A stretch of 64,000 bases of DNA from contig CAWJBD010000001.1 in the NCBI GenBank assembly GCA_963841045.1, positions 496,001 to 560,000 of the forward strand, given 5' to 3'. This DNA is from Aalborgiella sp963841045. Its GTDB lineage: Bacteria > Pseudomonadota > Gammaproteobacteria > Burkholderiales > Burkholderiaceae_C. Positions 35,365-45,874 of the stretch are shown here, piece by piece (within the stretch, counting starts at the first letter, position 1; each line of letters starts with the position of its first letter). The translations under genes and the position numbers were made by a program. The notes under the pieces are model-generated. The model was not told the DNA's origin. It was given only the letters and a program-made list of their open reading frames with translations, and searched no databases.

Positions 35365-36765
35365 ATGGCAACATTCAAAGAAGTTTCTCCAAACGCCCCA
35401 GCAGGGACCAAGTTATTAAACTGGATTGACAACCGCTTTCCATTGACCCCTATTTGGGAAGGCGCCTGGGGCAAATACTATGCACCAAAGAATTTCAACT
35501 GGTGGTACATCTTCGGCGTATTAGCGACCGTTGTTTTCGTTATCCAAATTCTCACCGGTATTTTCTTAACCATGCATTACAAGCCAGATGCTGCAACAGC
35601 ATTTGCATCGGTCGAATACATCATGCGCGATGTGCCATGGGGATGGTTAATTCGCTACATGCACTCGACAGGCGCATCCATGTTCTTCGTGGTAGTTTAC
35701 CTGCACATGTACCGTGGCCTGATTTACGGCAGCTATCGCAAGCCGCGTGAACTGACTTGGATGTTTGGTTGTGCCATCTTCTTGGCACTCATGGCCGAAG
35801 CCTTTATGGGTTATTTGCTGCCTTGGGGTCAGATGAGCTACTGGGGCGCACAAGTGATTGTGAACTTGTTTTCTGCTATTCCTGTTATCGGACCTGATTT
35901 GTCTTTGCTGATTCGTGGCGACTATGTGGTGGGCGATGCAACCTTGAACCGCTTCTTCGCTTTCCACGTGATTGCTGTTCCATTGGTATTGTTGGGCTTG
36001 ATCGCAGCGCATTTGATTGCTTTGCACGAAACGGGCTCCAACAACCCCGACGGTATTGAAGTGAAGAATAATTTAGGCGCTGATGGTCACCCAGTCGACA
36101 GCATTCCATCACACCCCTATTACTCAGTGCATGATATTTTTGGCGTGAGCTTATTCCTCATCGTATTTGCAGCCATCGTATTTTTTGCGCCTGAGATGGG
36201 TGGTTATTTCTTAGAATTTAACAACTTCATACCTGCAGATCCATTGAAAACACCGCTGCACATTGCACCAGCTTGGTACTTTGCACCGACATACTCTATG
36301 CTGCGTTCAGTTACGTCAGAAATGATGTATGTTTTGATTGCATGTGTATTGGCTGCTGGTGCATTTGCTGGTTTTAAATCTAAATTACCTAAACCCTTCA
36401 AACTGGCAGCTATGGGAGCAGCAGTTGCTGTTGCCGCAGCCATGATGGCGATTGATGCCAAGTTCTGGGGTGTGGTTGTAATGGGTGCTGCAATTGTCAT
36501 CTTGTTCTTCTTGCCATGGCTTGACAACTGCGCAGTTAAATCGATACGTTACCGCCCAGATTGGCACAAATACATGTACGCTATTTTTGTGCTGATGTTC
36601 ATCATGCTTGGTTATCTTGGCATGCAAGCGCCATCCCCTTTGTTCGAGCGTTTAGCTCAAATGGGTACTTTGTTCTATTTCGGCTTCTTTTTGTTAATGC
36701 CGTGGTGGAGCAAAATTGGCAAATGCAAGACAGTGCCTGATCGCGTCACATTCAAAGCACACTAA
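35365..36765 (+). CDS. petB: Cytochrome bc1 cytochrome b subunit
   Basis: 466 residues, eight or more membrane helices. Haem ligands are in MHSTGASMFFVVVYLHMYRG and FFAFHVIAVPL...AAHLIALHE. The quinol-oxidation motif is present as PADPLKTP (family PEWY-type loop nearby as APAWYFAPTYS). It lies 12 bases after petA and forms the membrane core of complex III. Confidence 0.96.
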   Translation: MATFKEVSPNAPAGTKLLNWIDNRFPLTPIWEGAWGKYYAPKNFNWWYIFGVLATVVFVIQILTGIFLTMHYKPDAATAFASVEYIMRDVPWGWLIRYMHSTGASMFFVVVYLHMYRGLIYGSYRKPRELTWMFGCAIFLALMAEAFMGYLLPWGQMSYWGAQVIVNLFSAIPVIGPDLSLLIRGDYVVGDATLNRFFAFHVIAVPLVLLGLIAAHLIALHETGSNNPDGIEVKNNLGADGHPVDSIPSHPYYSVHDIFGVSLFLIVFAAIVFFAPEMGGYFLEFNNFIPADPLKTPLHIAPAWYFAPTYSMLRSVTSEMMYVLIACVLAAGAFAGFKSKLPKPFKLAAMGAAVAVAAAMMAIDAKFWGVVVMGAAIVILFFLPWLDNCAVKSIRYRPDWHKYMYAIFVLMFIMLGYLGMQAPSPLFERLAQMGTLFYFGFFLLMPWWSKIGKCKTVPDRVTFKAH

Positions 36766-36783
36766 GCTTAGGAGATATTAGAA

Positions 36784-37554
36784 ATGAAAAAAACACTCCT
36801 TAACCTGTTCGTTGGAACATGCCTCTCACTCGGAATGTCTGTCACCGTGCAAGCCAGCTCTGAGGGCATCGCTTGGGACAAAGCACCTATCAATGTCAAT
36901 GACAATGCTTCCTTGCAAAATGGTGCAAAACTGTTTGTCAACTACTGCCTGAATTGCCATTCAGCGGCCTACATGCGCTATAACCGCATGACTGAAATTG
37001 GACTGACTCCAGCCCAAATCAAAGAGAACTTACTCTTTGCTGCTGACAAAGTGGGTGACACCATGCAAGCCAGCATCAACCCCAAGCAAGCCAAAGATTT
37101 GTTTGGCGCAGCGCCACCTGATTTGTCTGTGATTGCACGCTCACGCGCTGGCGCAGGCGGTTCAGGTGCAGATTACTTGTACACGTATTTGCGCTCATAT
37201 TACCGTGACGATACGACTACCACTGGCTGGAACAATCTGGCCTTTCCATCGGTAGCCATGCCGCATGTCTTGTGGGAACTGCAAGGTGAACGCAAGCCTA
37301 TTTTTGAAGAAAAACAAGAGCACGGTCATGCAGTTAAAACCTTCACTGGCAAATGGGAACAAGTTACCAAAGGTACGATGACATCAGCAGCTTTTGATCA
37401 ATCAGTTGGTGATTTGGTTAACTTTTTGCAGTGGATGGGCGAACCAGGACAAGCCAAACGTACCAGCATGGGTTGGTATGTTTTGGCATTTTTATCAATG
37501 CTCGCATTCTTTACTTGGCGCTTAAGCAAGGCGTACTGGAAAGACGTCAAGTAA
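36784..37554 (+). CDS. petC: Cytochrome bc1 cytochrome c1 subunit
   Basis: 256 residues. Signal peptide to VQASSEG; haem motif NYCLNCHSAAYMRYNRM (CxxCH); distal Met region in FPSVAMPHVLWEL; C-terminal anchor WYVLAFLSMLAFFTWRLSKAYW. It carries electrons from the Rieske protein to soluble cytochrome c. Last gene of petABC, followed by a strong terminator. Confidence 0.96.
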   Translation: MKKTLLNLFVGTCLSLGMSVTVQASSEGIAWDKAPINVNDNASLQNGAKLFVNYCLNCHSAAYMRYNRMTEIGLTPAQIKENLLFAADKVGDTMQASINPKQAKDLFGAAPPDLSVIARSRAGAGGSGADYLYTYLRSYYRDDTTTTGWNNLAFPSVAMPHVLWELQGERKPIFEEKQEHGHAVKTFTGKWEQVTKGTMTSAAFDQSVGDLVNFLQWMGEPGQAKRTSMGWYVLAFLSMLAFFTWRLSKAYWKDVK

Positions 37555-37574
37555 AATAGCTGATTCAAACCTGG

Positions 37575-37608
37575 AGTGGTAGCGCCTCAAGGTGCTGCCA
37601 CTTTTTTT
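37575..37608 (+). terminator. Intrinsic terminator after petC
   Basis: AGTGGTAGCGCC pairs with GGTGCTGCCACT around a TCAA loop, followed by TTTTTTT. Confidence 0.92.
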
Positions 37609-37628
37609 GTTTATAGGAGTCCTTCACC

Positions 37629-38240
37629 ATGATGGTGCTTTATTCGGGAACAACATGTCCCTTCTCTCACCGTAGCCGTTTTGTCCTTTTTGAAAAAGGA
37701 ATGGACTTTGAAATTCGCGATGTCGATTTGTACAACAAATCTGAAGACATCTTGCTGATGAACCCATACGGACAAGTGCCAATTTTGGTAGAGCGTGATT
37801 TAATTTTGTATGAATCAAACATCATCAATGAGTACATTGATGAACGCTTCCCTCATCCGCAATTGATGCCGGGTGACCCAGTAGACCGTGCCCGTGTGCG
37901 ATTGTTTTTGCTTAATTTCGAAAAAGAATTGTTCGTGCATGTGAGCATTTTGGAAGACCGTGCCAACAAAGGCAATGAGAAAGTGCTCGAAAAAGCGCGC
38001 TCCCATATTCGTGATCGATTAACCCAACTGGCACCTGTATTTTTAAAGAACAAATACATGTTGGGCGAAAATTTCTCTATGCTGGATGTTGCCATTGCGC
38101 CGCTACTTTGGCGTCTAGGGCACTATGGGATTGACCTCAGCAAAAATGCTGCGCCATTACTGAAATATGCGGAACGTATCTTTGCACGCCCTGCATATAT
38201 TGAAGCTTTGACACCTTCTGAAAAGGTGATGCGCAAATAA
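37629..38240 (+). CDS. sspA: Stringent starvation protein A
   Basis: 203 residues with a GST fold. The N-terminal part reads LYSGTTCPFSHRSRFVLFEKGM and PYGQVPILVERDLILYESNIINEYID; the C-terminal helical half includes LGENFSMLDVAIAPLLWRL. SspA binds RNA polymerase and alters transcription in starvation and acid stress. AGGAG lies eight to nine bases upstream. Downstream of petABC and upstream of sspB, the usual order in betaproteobacteria. Confidence 0.94.
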   Translation: MMVLYSGTTCPFSHRSRFVLFEKGMDFEIRDVDLYNKSEDILLMNPYGQVPILVERDLILYESNIINEYIDERFPHPQLMPGDPVDRARVRLFLLNFEKELFVHVSILEDRANKGNEKVLEKARSHIRDRLTQLAPVFLKNKYMLGENFSMLDVAIAPLLWRLGHYGIDLSKNAAPLLKYAERIFARPAYIEALTPSEKVMRK

Positions 38241-38255
38241 ACCAATAGCCTAGCT

Positions 38256-38699
38256 ATGGATGCTTTGCCTGCTTTGACTTCTACCCGTCCCTACCTCATC
38301 CGTGCCATGCACGAATGGTGTAGTGACAATGGCTTTACGCCCTACATCAGTGTGTTTGTTGACAAGAATACACTCGTTCCCATCGAGCATGTCAAGGACA
38401 ACGAAATCATTTTGAACATCAGCATTGATGCCACCAGTGGTTTACAAATAGGCAATGAATTCATCAATTTCAAAAGCCGCTTCTCTGGCGTTGTGCGCGA
38501 TCTGATGATTCCTATTAACAACGTCCAAGCTATTTTTGCCAAAGAGAATGGACAGGGTATGTCATTTCCAAAAGTCGCCGTCTTAGAAGAAAGCGTTGCG
38601 CCAACTGACAACACAAGTAAAGCAACTGCAGCCACACCTTCTGCTGGTGCAAATGGGACTCCTAAACGATCCAAATCACATTTGACAATTGTGAAGTAA
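38256..38699 (+). CDS. sspB: ClpXP protease specificity-enhancing factor SspB
   Basis: 147 residues. The ssrA-tag binding domain spans residues about 8-105 (STRPYLIRAMHEWCSDNGFTPYI, NLSIDATSGLQ-like INISIDATSGL). A flexible linker rich in Thr/Ala follows, and the C-terminal RSKSHLTIVK is the ClpX-binding tail. It delivers tagged peptides from stalled ribosomes to ClpXP. 15 bases separate it from sspA. Confidence 0.95.
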   Translation: MDALPALTSTRPYLIRAMHEWCSDNGFTPYISVFVDKNTLVPIEHVKDNEIILNISIDATSGLQIGNEFINFKSRFSGVVRDLMIPINNVQAIFAKENGQGMSFPKVAVLEESVAPTDNTSKATAATPSAGANGTPKRSKSHLTIVK

Positions 38700-38760
38700 T
38701 GCGGTTTTTTCAAACCAGCTTTTAAAGCTTCACCATTTTTCAAGTTAAAATACAAAACAC

Positions 38761-38836
38761 GCCGATTTAGCTCAGTTGGTAGAGCACCCGCCTTGTAAGC
38801 GGTAGGTCATCAGTTCGACTCCGATAATCGGCACCA
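38761..38836 (+). tRNA. tRNA-Thr (TGT)
   Basis: The acceptor stem GCCGATT/AATCGGC, anticodon loop CTTGTAA (anticodon TGT) and encoded CCA are clear. Two stem positions do not pair: C27-U43 and, in the T stem, A52-C62 (ATCAG against CCGAT). Confidence 0.93.
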
Positions 38837-38860
38837 TTTTCAATGTTTGCAAATGCATGT

Positions 38861-39205
38861 TTACCTGTTCTGAGCTAAACGCAATTTCAAACGTATTTCC
38901 AGTGATGGCACACCTGTAGATGCCAGATGCGCTTGAAAAACTGGGATCAGCTGCCTTACCTTCGACATGGCGGCGCTCCCATCAACCAGCAAGCACCAAG
39001 AAGCCCCATCAACAGGGCCAGCAAAAATAACAGAACGTAATTTTGTAGGAATTAAGAACTGTATGGACTGCAACCTTTCATTCGACTCCCTTGAAGCGCG
39101 CATCAGACTCGCCAAAGTAGGCGCTTCCTCGGCCGCTTCTTTCAGCGTAAAGGGAGTATTGCGACGGTTCATGAGATTTAAATTCGAGGACACTTTGTTA
39201 TGCAT
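38861..39205 (-). CDS. DciA-like (DUF721) protein
   Basis: 114 residues from the ATG at 39205; a later ATG at 39172 is possible. The central LRSVIFAGPVDGASWCLLVDGSAAMSKVRQLIPVFQAHL segment and position opposite the M23 gene next to secA match the DUF721/DciA group, which helps load the replicative helicase DnaB in bacteria lacking DnaC. The match is by context and weak motifs, so the name is tentative. Confidence 0.65.
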   Translation of the reverse strand: MHNKVSSNLNLMNRRNTPFTLKEAAEEAPTLASLMRASRESNERLQSIQFLIPTKLRSVIFAGPVDGASWCLLVDGSAAMSKVRQLIPVFQAHLASTGVPSLEIRLKLRLAQNR

Positions 39206-40162
39206 TTGATTATCACCGATGCTTGGCTGGCCAAGAGCAAAGCACTGCATTTGAGTGGCACCAAGTTATTCTTCGCAGGTCTGTTGATTTCGCTGACACT
39301 GATGCTCGTCGCTGCATTGCTTTACCACTGGGTATTCCTAAAAGGTGCACGTGAAGGTTGGCCGATTGTTGGTTCAATGGTCAAATTTGTAGCCAAAGAC
39401 GAAACTGAAAACCGTGATCGTTATCTTCGTGAAAATTTAGATGCCATGGCGAAAAAAGTCGGAGAGTTGGAAGCCAAAATGGTGCAACTGGATTCGCTGG
39501 GTGAAAGGGTTGCCGGTTTGGCCGGCATATCGCCTACCGAACTCAAGCTAACAACGGGCGGGCGCGGCGGTGCCTTGATTTCCACTCAGGCCTTAACTGT
39601 TGAGCAAATGCAAGCAACGCTAGATGCCTTAGAAGCGCACACTGGGCAACGTGTGGACTTGCTCACTGTCATTGAGTCGCGTTTGTTCGAAAACAAAATC
39701 AAAAAAATGATGATCCCGACACAAAAACCCGTTTTGAGTGGCGATGTTGGCTCTGCATTTGGCTGGCGCAGAGACCCTTTGAATGGCAGCAGTGCATTAC
39801 ATACGGGTCTTGACTTCCCCGCCAGCCCAGGAACCCCCATTCATGCGGCTGCGGGTGGCGTTGTCGTCACACAAGAATACCACCCTGCTTATGGCAACAT
39901 GGTTGAGGTTGATCACGGCAATGAGTTGATCACGCGCTACGCCCATGCATCCATCGTCATGGTTAAAAAAGGCGATCTCATCAAGCGGGGACAGAAAATT
40001 GCCGAAGTAGGAACAACAGGGCGCTCGACGGGTCCGCACTTGCATTTTGAGGTGCTCGTTCAAGGTGTTCCGCAGGATCCACAGAAGTTCTTGAATGCGG
40101 GCGATACAGCGAAAAACGTCGCTTTGGCACAGAATAGCAAATTAGCACCTCAAAAGCGGTGA
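39200..40162 (+). CDS. M23 (LytM-type) metallopeptidase, membrane-anchored
   Basis: 320 residues. One membrane helix (residues about 20-48), a coiled coil (about 70-110) and a C-terminal LytM domain with zinc ligands in SALHTGLDFP and TGPHLHFEV plus RYAHASIVMV. It probably cleaves peptidoglycan cross-links or activates amidases in the periplasm. GAGG precedes the ATG at about ten bases. The ATG forms a palindrome with the start of the divergent gene (ATGCAT, 39200-39205). secA follows, the usual order. Confidence 0.92.
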   Translation: MHLIITDAWLAKSKALHLSGTKLFFAGLLISLTLMLVAALLYHWVFLKGAREGWPIVGSMVKFVAKDETENRDRYLRENLDAMAKKVGELEAKMVQLDSLGERVAGLAGISPTELKLTTGGRGGALISTQALTVEQMQATLDALEAHTGQRVDLLTVIESRLFENKIKKMMIPTQKPVLSGDVGSAFGWRRDPLNGSSALHTGLDFPASPGTPIHAAAGGVVVTQEYHPAYGNMVEVDHGNELITRYAHASIVMVKKGDLIKRGQKIAEVGTTGRSTGPHLHFEVLVQGVPQDPQKFLNAGDTAKNVALAQNSKLAPQKR

Positions 40163-40342
40163 ACGTTCAGAAAGACGGCTGCTTTCAAGTGAATTCAGAA
40201 GCACCGATGCAGTTAAAATCACTGCCAGCGACTGGTCTTGTAATTTACTTGGCCAGCCCCAGATAATTTCACACATTTACAACAATTAACCAGAGTAGTT
40301 GATCGCCGCGTCACTGGATGCTCAGCGCTTGACTTTGTATTG

Positions 40343-43094
40343 ATGGCCAGTAACTTCCTCACCAAAATTTTCGGCAGTCGCAATGACCGTCAACTCAAAC
40401 AATACAAGAAAACTGTTGCACAAATCAATGCAATGGAAGCCAGTCTTGAGAGTTTGAGCGATGAGCAACTTAAAGACAAAACTACTGAGTTCAAAGACAG
40501 AGCTGCCAAGGGTGAATCTCTAGACGCTTTGCTGCCTGAAGCCTTTGCCGTTGTACGCGAAGGTTCAAAGCGCATCATGAAAATGCGCCATTTTGACGTT
40601 CAAATGCTCGGTGGCATGTCGCTCCATTATGGAAAGATTTCCGAAATGGGAACAGGTGAGGGAAAAACGCTCACTGCTACTTTACCGGTCTATTTGAACG
40701 CACTCAGCGGCAAAGGCGTGCATGTGGTGACAGTCAACGATTACCTTGCCAATCGCGATGCCCGTTGGATGGGCAAACTTTACAATTTTTTGGGTTTGAC
40801 AGTAGGCATTAACTTGCCCAACATGGCGCGTGAAGAAAAGCAAGAAGCCTATCGTGCAGATATCACTTACGGCACAAACAATGAATACGGCTTTGACTAC
40901 TTGCGTGACAACATGGTTTATGAAGTCAATGACCGCGTTCAAAGAGGATTGAATTACGCAATTGTGGATGAAGTGGATTCCATTCTGATTGATGAAGCGC
41001 GTACGCCTTTGATCATCAGCGGACAAGCCGAAGATCACACCGAAATGTACTTGGCCATGAACAAAGTGGCACCCATGCTGAGCAAGCAAGAAGGCGAGTT
41101 GGATTTGCGCACGGGTGAAGGTGTCACCAAGCCAGGTGATTTCACGTTGGACGAAAAAACACAGCAAGTGGTCTTGACCGAAATGGGGCATGAGAATGCC
41201 GAACGCATTTTGTTCAACATGGGCTTGATACCTGAAGGTGCCACGCTGTACGATCCAGCCAATATTTCACTGGTGCATCACCTGTATGCCGCTTTGCGTG
41301 CCAGAAATTTGTACCACAAAGACCAGCACTATGTGGTTCAAAATGGTGAAATTGTGATTGTGGATGAGTTCACGGGTCGCTTGATGACAGGACGCCGTTG
41401 GAGCGATGGTTTGCACCAAGCTGTTGAAGCCAAAGAAGGCGTAGCCATACAGGCTGAAAACCAAACCATGGCATCCATCACCTTCCAAAATTATTTCCGC
41501 TTGTACAACAAATTAGCGGGCATGACAGGAACTGCCGACACCGAGGCATACGAGTTCCAAGAAATTTATGGCTTAGAGACTTTGGTGATGCCACCGAACC
41601 GTCCCTAGCCAACGCATTGATCAACTCGACCGCGTATATAAAACCACCAAAGAAAAATACCAAGCAGCAGTCGCAGAGATACGCGAATGTTATGAGCGTG
41701 GGCAACCTGTATTGGTTGGTACAACATCGATTGAGAATTCTGAAATCATCGATCAATTGTTGACCCAAGAAAACCTGCCACACCAAGTGCTCAACGCCAA
41801 GCAACATGCACGTGAAGCAGATATCGTGGCGCAAGCTGGTCGCCCCAAAATGATCACCATTGCCACCAATATGGCTGGTCGTGGAACCGATATTGTGTTG
41901 GGTGGCAATTTGCAAATGGCCATTGATGCGCTGGACTCAGATGAATCGCTTGATGAAGCGGGCAAATCTGCCAAAGCAGAACAATTGCGTGCGCAATGGG
42001 CGGCTGATCACGAATTTGTGAAATCTGTAGGTGGCTTGCGCATTGTCGCTACCGAACGCCATGAATCACGCCGTATTGACAATCAGCTGCGTGGCCGTTC
42101 AGGTCGTCAGGGCGACAACGGTTCATCTCGCTTTTTCTTGAGCTTGGATGACCCATTGATGCGCATTTTTGCTGGCGACCGCGTCAGAGCCATCATGGAC
42201 AAACTCAAGATGCCCGAAGGCGAAGCCATCGAAGCGGGAATCGTGACACGCAGCATTGAAAGTGCACAGCGCAAAGTTGAGTCACGCAATTTTGATATTC
42301 GCAAACAATTGTTGGAATACGATGACGTTGCCAACGACCAGCGCAAGGTGATTTACCAGCAACGCAATGACATTTTGGACGCCACCGTACTCAGCGAGCA
42401 AATCAAATCACTGCGTGAAGGCTGCTTCACCGATTTGACACGTGCTTATGTGCCTGAAGACTCTGTGGAAGAGCAATGGGATTTGGCTGGTTTAGAGAAA
42501 GCCTTGGCACAAGACTGGCATATATCACTGAACCTGACACAGGATGTGAATGCCGCACAGCAAATTGAAGACTCCGATATTCTAGAAAAAGTGATCGCAG
42601 CGGCGAATGCTGCCTTTGATGCCAAAGTTGAGCAAATTGGTGAGGATAACTTCACACACTTTGAGCGCATGGTTCTGCTCCAAAGCATTGATACCCATTG
42701 GCGCGAACACTTGAGCTCTTTGGACTATTTGCGTCAAGGCATTCATCTGCGCGGTTACGCACAAAAACAGCCCAAGCAAGAATACAAGCGCGAAGCATTT
42801 GAACTGTTTGGGCAATTGTTGGATGCAGTGAAAAACGATGTGACAAAAGTCTTAATGACTGTGAAAGTGCAATCCAGCGAAGAAATTGAACGTGCAGCCG
42901 AAGACTTGGAAAGCCGTGCCGAAAAAATTGCCAACGTCACTTACACCGCTCCCACAGAAACGGGTGAAGTACAAACAGTGCTGGATGATTCAACTGTTCA
43001 AGCATCAAATGCTGTTCCACGTGTTGGACGCAACGAGCCGTGCCCTTGCGGCAGTGGCAAAAAATACAAGCACTGTCACGGTAAATTGGCGTAA
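40343..43094 (+). CDS. secA: Preprotein translocase ATPase SecA, frame broken by one base
   Basis: About 917 residues when repaired. Motor motifs: EMGTGEGKTLTATLP (Walker A), VDEVDSILIDEARTPLIISG (DEAD box), NQTMASITFQNYFR, VLVGTTSIENSEIID, and TNMAGRGTDIVLGG. The C-terminus CPCGSGKKYKHCHG binds zinc. The frame stops at TAG 41606-41608 and resumes one base off. Removing one C of 41603-41605 gives PPNRPSQRIDQLDRVYKTT, the family sequence. SecA is essential, so the break is probably not real in the living cell. A terminator follows. Confidence 0.95.
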
Positions 43095-43133
43095 CTGCAG
43101 CACACTTGTCTGTGCTACCGATAAAAGACATAG

Positions 43134-43160
43134 AAAAAACGGGCTCTGGCTCGTTTTTTT
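43134..43160 (+). terminator. Intrinsic terminator after secA
   Basis: AAAAAACGGGC pairs with GCTCGTTTTTT (one G-U) around TCTG, with an extended T run. A second small AGCACA/TGTGCT stem lies at 43098-43116. Confidence 0.88.
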
Positions 43161-43212
43161 TGGATAATTGAAAAGTATCAACATAGATGTATTTACAAAA
43201 GAGAGCCGAACC

Positions 43213-44462
43213 ATGCCAGTTAACTTGAACCCTCCTGTTGCCAGTCAATTGAAAGCCATTGCAGGCGTGCGCATCGGTATCACTGAAGCGGGTGTGCGAA
43301 AGGCCAATCGCAAAGACCTCACCGTTATCTTGCTTGACGAAGGTGCTACGGTCGCTGGCGTCTTCACAAAAAACCGCTTTTGTGCGGCACCTGTTCAAAT
43401 TTGCCGAGAGCATTTGCGTTTGAGTCAAACCAGCACTTCTGCTAATGGAATTCGTGCCATGGTGATCAACACTGGCAATGCCAATGCCGGCACGGGGGAA
43501 GATGGTTTGAATCGCGCCCAAAACACTTGCAAAGCTTTGGCGCAAAAAATCGGCATCAATGCACAACTCAAGTGTTGCCATTTTCCACGGGCGTCATCAT
43601 GGAAACATTGCCCAGCGAACGCATTGTTGCGGGCATGGATGCGGCCATCGCCGACGCCAAAGCTGACAACTGGTTCAATGCAGCACAAGCCATCATGACC
43701 ACAGACACCGTACCCAAAGCCTTCAGCAAGCAGGTACAAATTGCCGGTGCAACGGTCAGCATCACGGGCATCAGCAAAGGTGCAGGCATGATTCGCCCCA
43801 ATATGGCGACCATGCTGGGCTTTATGGCGACCGACGCTTGCATTGCGCCCGCAGTCATGCAGCAACTGGCCACTGAATTGGCGCAAGAATCGTTCAATTG
43901 CATCACGGTTGATGGCGATACATCAACCAATGATTCATTCGTGGTGATAGCCAGCAACAAGGCGAATCATTCGCCGATTCAAACACTGTCGAGTACAGAT
44001 GGCCAAACATTGAAATCCGCCATGCTCGAAGTTGCACAACAGTTAGCGCACGCCATTGTGCGTGACGGTGAAGGCGCTACCAAATTCATCACCATCAAGG
44101 TCAATGGTGGCAAAACCAATGAGGAATGTCGCCAAGTCGCTTATGCCATTGCCCACTCACCCTTGGTTAAAACCGCATTTTTTGCCAGCGACCCGAATCT
44201 GGGACGCATTTTGGCCGCCGTAGGCTATGCAGGTATTGAAGATTTAGACCAAACCAAAATTGAGCTGTACTTGGACAATGTGCATGTGGCCACCCAAGGC
44301 GGACGCAACCCGACTTACCAAGAAGCCGATGGTCAAGCGGTGATGAAGCAAAGCGACATCACTGTGCGTGTTGATTTGGGTCGAGGTGCATGTGCACAAA
44401 CGGTTTGGACCTGCGATCTTTCCGAAGAGTACGTCAAAATCAACGCTGACTACCGTTCTTAA
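43213..44462 (+). CDS. argJ: Glutamate N-acetyltransferase ArgJ, frame broken by one base
   Basis: About 416 residues when repaired. The first part runs PPVASQLKAIAGVRIGITEAG, TKNRFCAAPV, TGNANAGTGEDGL; the second VLPFSTGVIMETLP, TGISKGAGMIRPNMATMLGFM (autocleavage Ala-Thr in ATML) and NCITVDGDTSTNDSF. The frame breaks at 43564-43568. Adding one A to the AA run gives AQTQVLPFSTG, so a lost base in a homopolymer is likely. ArgJ recycles the acetyl group in arginine synthesis. Confidence 0.93.
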
Positions 44463-44509
44463 TTTGCCGCTCTTAAAAACATCATCCCCAAACTAAAAAA
44501 CAATTTTCA

Positions 44510-45376
44510 ATGAACGAGCAACTCGAGCGCTTTCTGAGCCGTGCGGAATCTTTGGTGGTCCGCCTTGAAGCCACCTTGCCACAGGCCCTAACCGCACCTG
44601 AATGGGATAACGCAGTTGCATTTCGCTATCGCAAGCGCAGCATCAACCATGGCGTGTTGGAACCGGTTCGCCACATTGCTGAGTTGCGTTTCAGCGACCT
44701 CAAAGAAATTGATGGTCAAAAAGAAAAAATTGCCCGCAACACCCAACAATTTGTCGCTGGCAAAACAGCCAACAATGTGCTGCTCACGGGCGCGCGTGGC
44801 ACTGGCAAATCATCGCTCATCAAGGCTTGCTTGAATGAGTATGCGCCACAAGGCTTGCGTTTGATCGAGGTGGACAAAGCGGATTTGGTTGATTTGCCAG
44901 ACATCGTGGATGTGGTGTCCAACCGTCCAGAAAAATTCATCGTGTACTGCGACGATTTAAGCTTTGAAGAAGGAGAGCCAGGTTACAAAGCCCTGAAATC
45001 CATCTTGGACGGCACGATAGCGGCATCGTCCACCAATGTACTGATTTATGCCACCAGCAATCGCCGCCATTTGATTCCTGAGTACATGAAAGAAAATTTG
45101 ACCTACAAACATACCGACGATGGCGAAGTGCATCCAGGTGAAGGGGTTGAAGAAAAAATTTCTTTATCAGAGCGCTTCGGTTTGTGGGTGAGTTTCTACC
45201 CATTTAGCCAAGACGAGTATTTGGCGATAGTGAATCAATGGCTCAGCTACTTTGGTATTGATGTATCGGCACACCCTGATGCACATGCTCAGGCATTGGT
45301 TTGGTCACTCGAACGTGGTTCGCGCAGTGGCCGCGTGGCCTTTCAATTTGCCAAAGATTTTGCAGGTCGTTTGTAA
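44510..45376 (+). CDS. AAA+ ATPase, DUF815 family
   Basis: 288 residues. Walker A GARGTGKSSLIKA, Walker B IVYCDDLSFEEGE, sensor LIYATSNRRHLIPEYM and a C-terminal lid with RSGRVAFQFAKDFAGRL. DUF815 ATPases are widespread but have no firm function. In betaproteobacteria this gene regularly sits between argJ and mutT, as here. Its stop is about 12 bases before the NUDIX gene. Confidence 0.9.
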   Translation: MNEQLERFLSRAESLVVRLEATLPQALTAPEWDNAVAFRYRKRSINHGVLEPVRHIAELRFSDLKEIDGQKEKIARNTQQFVAGKTANNVLLTGARGTGKSSLIKACLNEYAPQGLRLIEVDKADLVDLPDIVDVVSNRPEKFIVYCDDLSFEEGEPGYKALKSILDGTIAASSTNVLIYATSNRRHLIPEYMKENLTYKHTDDGEVHPGEGVEEKISLSERFGLWVSFYPFSQDEYLAIVNQWLSYFGIDVSAHPDAHAQALVWSLERGSRSGRVAFQFAKDFAGRL

Positions 45377-45388
45377 AGCCTTGTGAGC

Positions 45389-45874
45389 ATGACAGCGGTG
45401 GCGAATACCCAGCCTGAGGCTCTTGCAGCACAAGTCACTGTGGTTGACCCTGATGTTCCACGCACAAGCACAGAGCAACGTGCAATCACCGAAGTAGCTG
45501 TTGGCATATTGATCAATGCACAGGGTCAATTTTTGCTCACCACTCGACCAATAGGCAAAGTGTATGCGGGCTACTGGGAATTTCCGGGCGGCAAACTGGA
45601 AGCGAATGAGACAGTGGTCGATGCGCTCAAACGCGAATTGCATGAAGAAATTGGCATCGACATCAGCAACGCAGAGATTTGGCGCAACAGCGTGATCGAC
45701 TATCCACATGCCTTAGTGCGGTTGCACTTTTGCAAAGTCACCCAATGGCAAGGCCAGCTGCAAATGCGTGAAGGGCAAACCTTTTCGTGGCAAACGCTGC
45801 CGGTAGAAGTCAGCCCTGTGTTGGCGGGTGCAATACCTGTGCTGCAATGGCTAGCGGCAGAAGCAATTCAATAA
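45389..45874 (+). CDS. mutT: NUDIX hydrolase, probable 8-oxo-dGTP diphosphatase
   Basis: 161 residues. The NUDIX box reads GGKLEANETVVDALKRELHEEIG, all catalytic Glu residues included; upstream FLLTTRPIGKVYAGYWEFPGG is typical of MutT. It should remove oxidised dGTP from the nucleotide pool. A GTG at 45383 is an alternative start. It comes after the DUF815 ATPase and before a gene-poor stretch. Confidence 0.88.
   Translation: MTAVANTQPEALAAQVTVVDPDVPRTSTEQRAITEVAVGILINAQGQFLLTTRPIGKVYAGYWEFPGGKLEANETVVDALKRELHEEIGIDISNAEIWRNSVIDYPHALVRLHFCKVTQWQGQLQMREGQTFSWQTLPVEVSPVLAGAIPVLQWLAAEAIQ

Noticed and set aside
41600..41612. Split SecA as two real proteins
   Set aside because: The second part has no start or ribosome site near the join, and one removed base restores the family sequence exactly.
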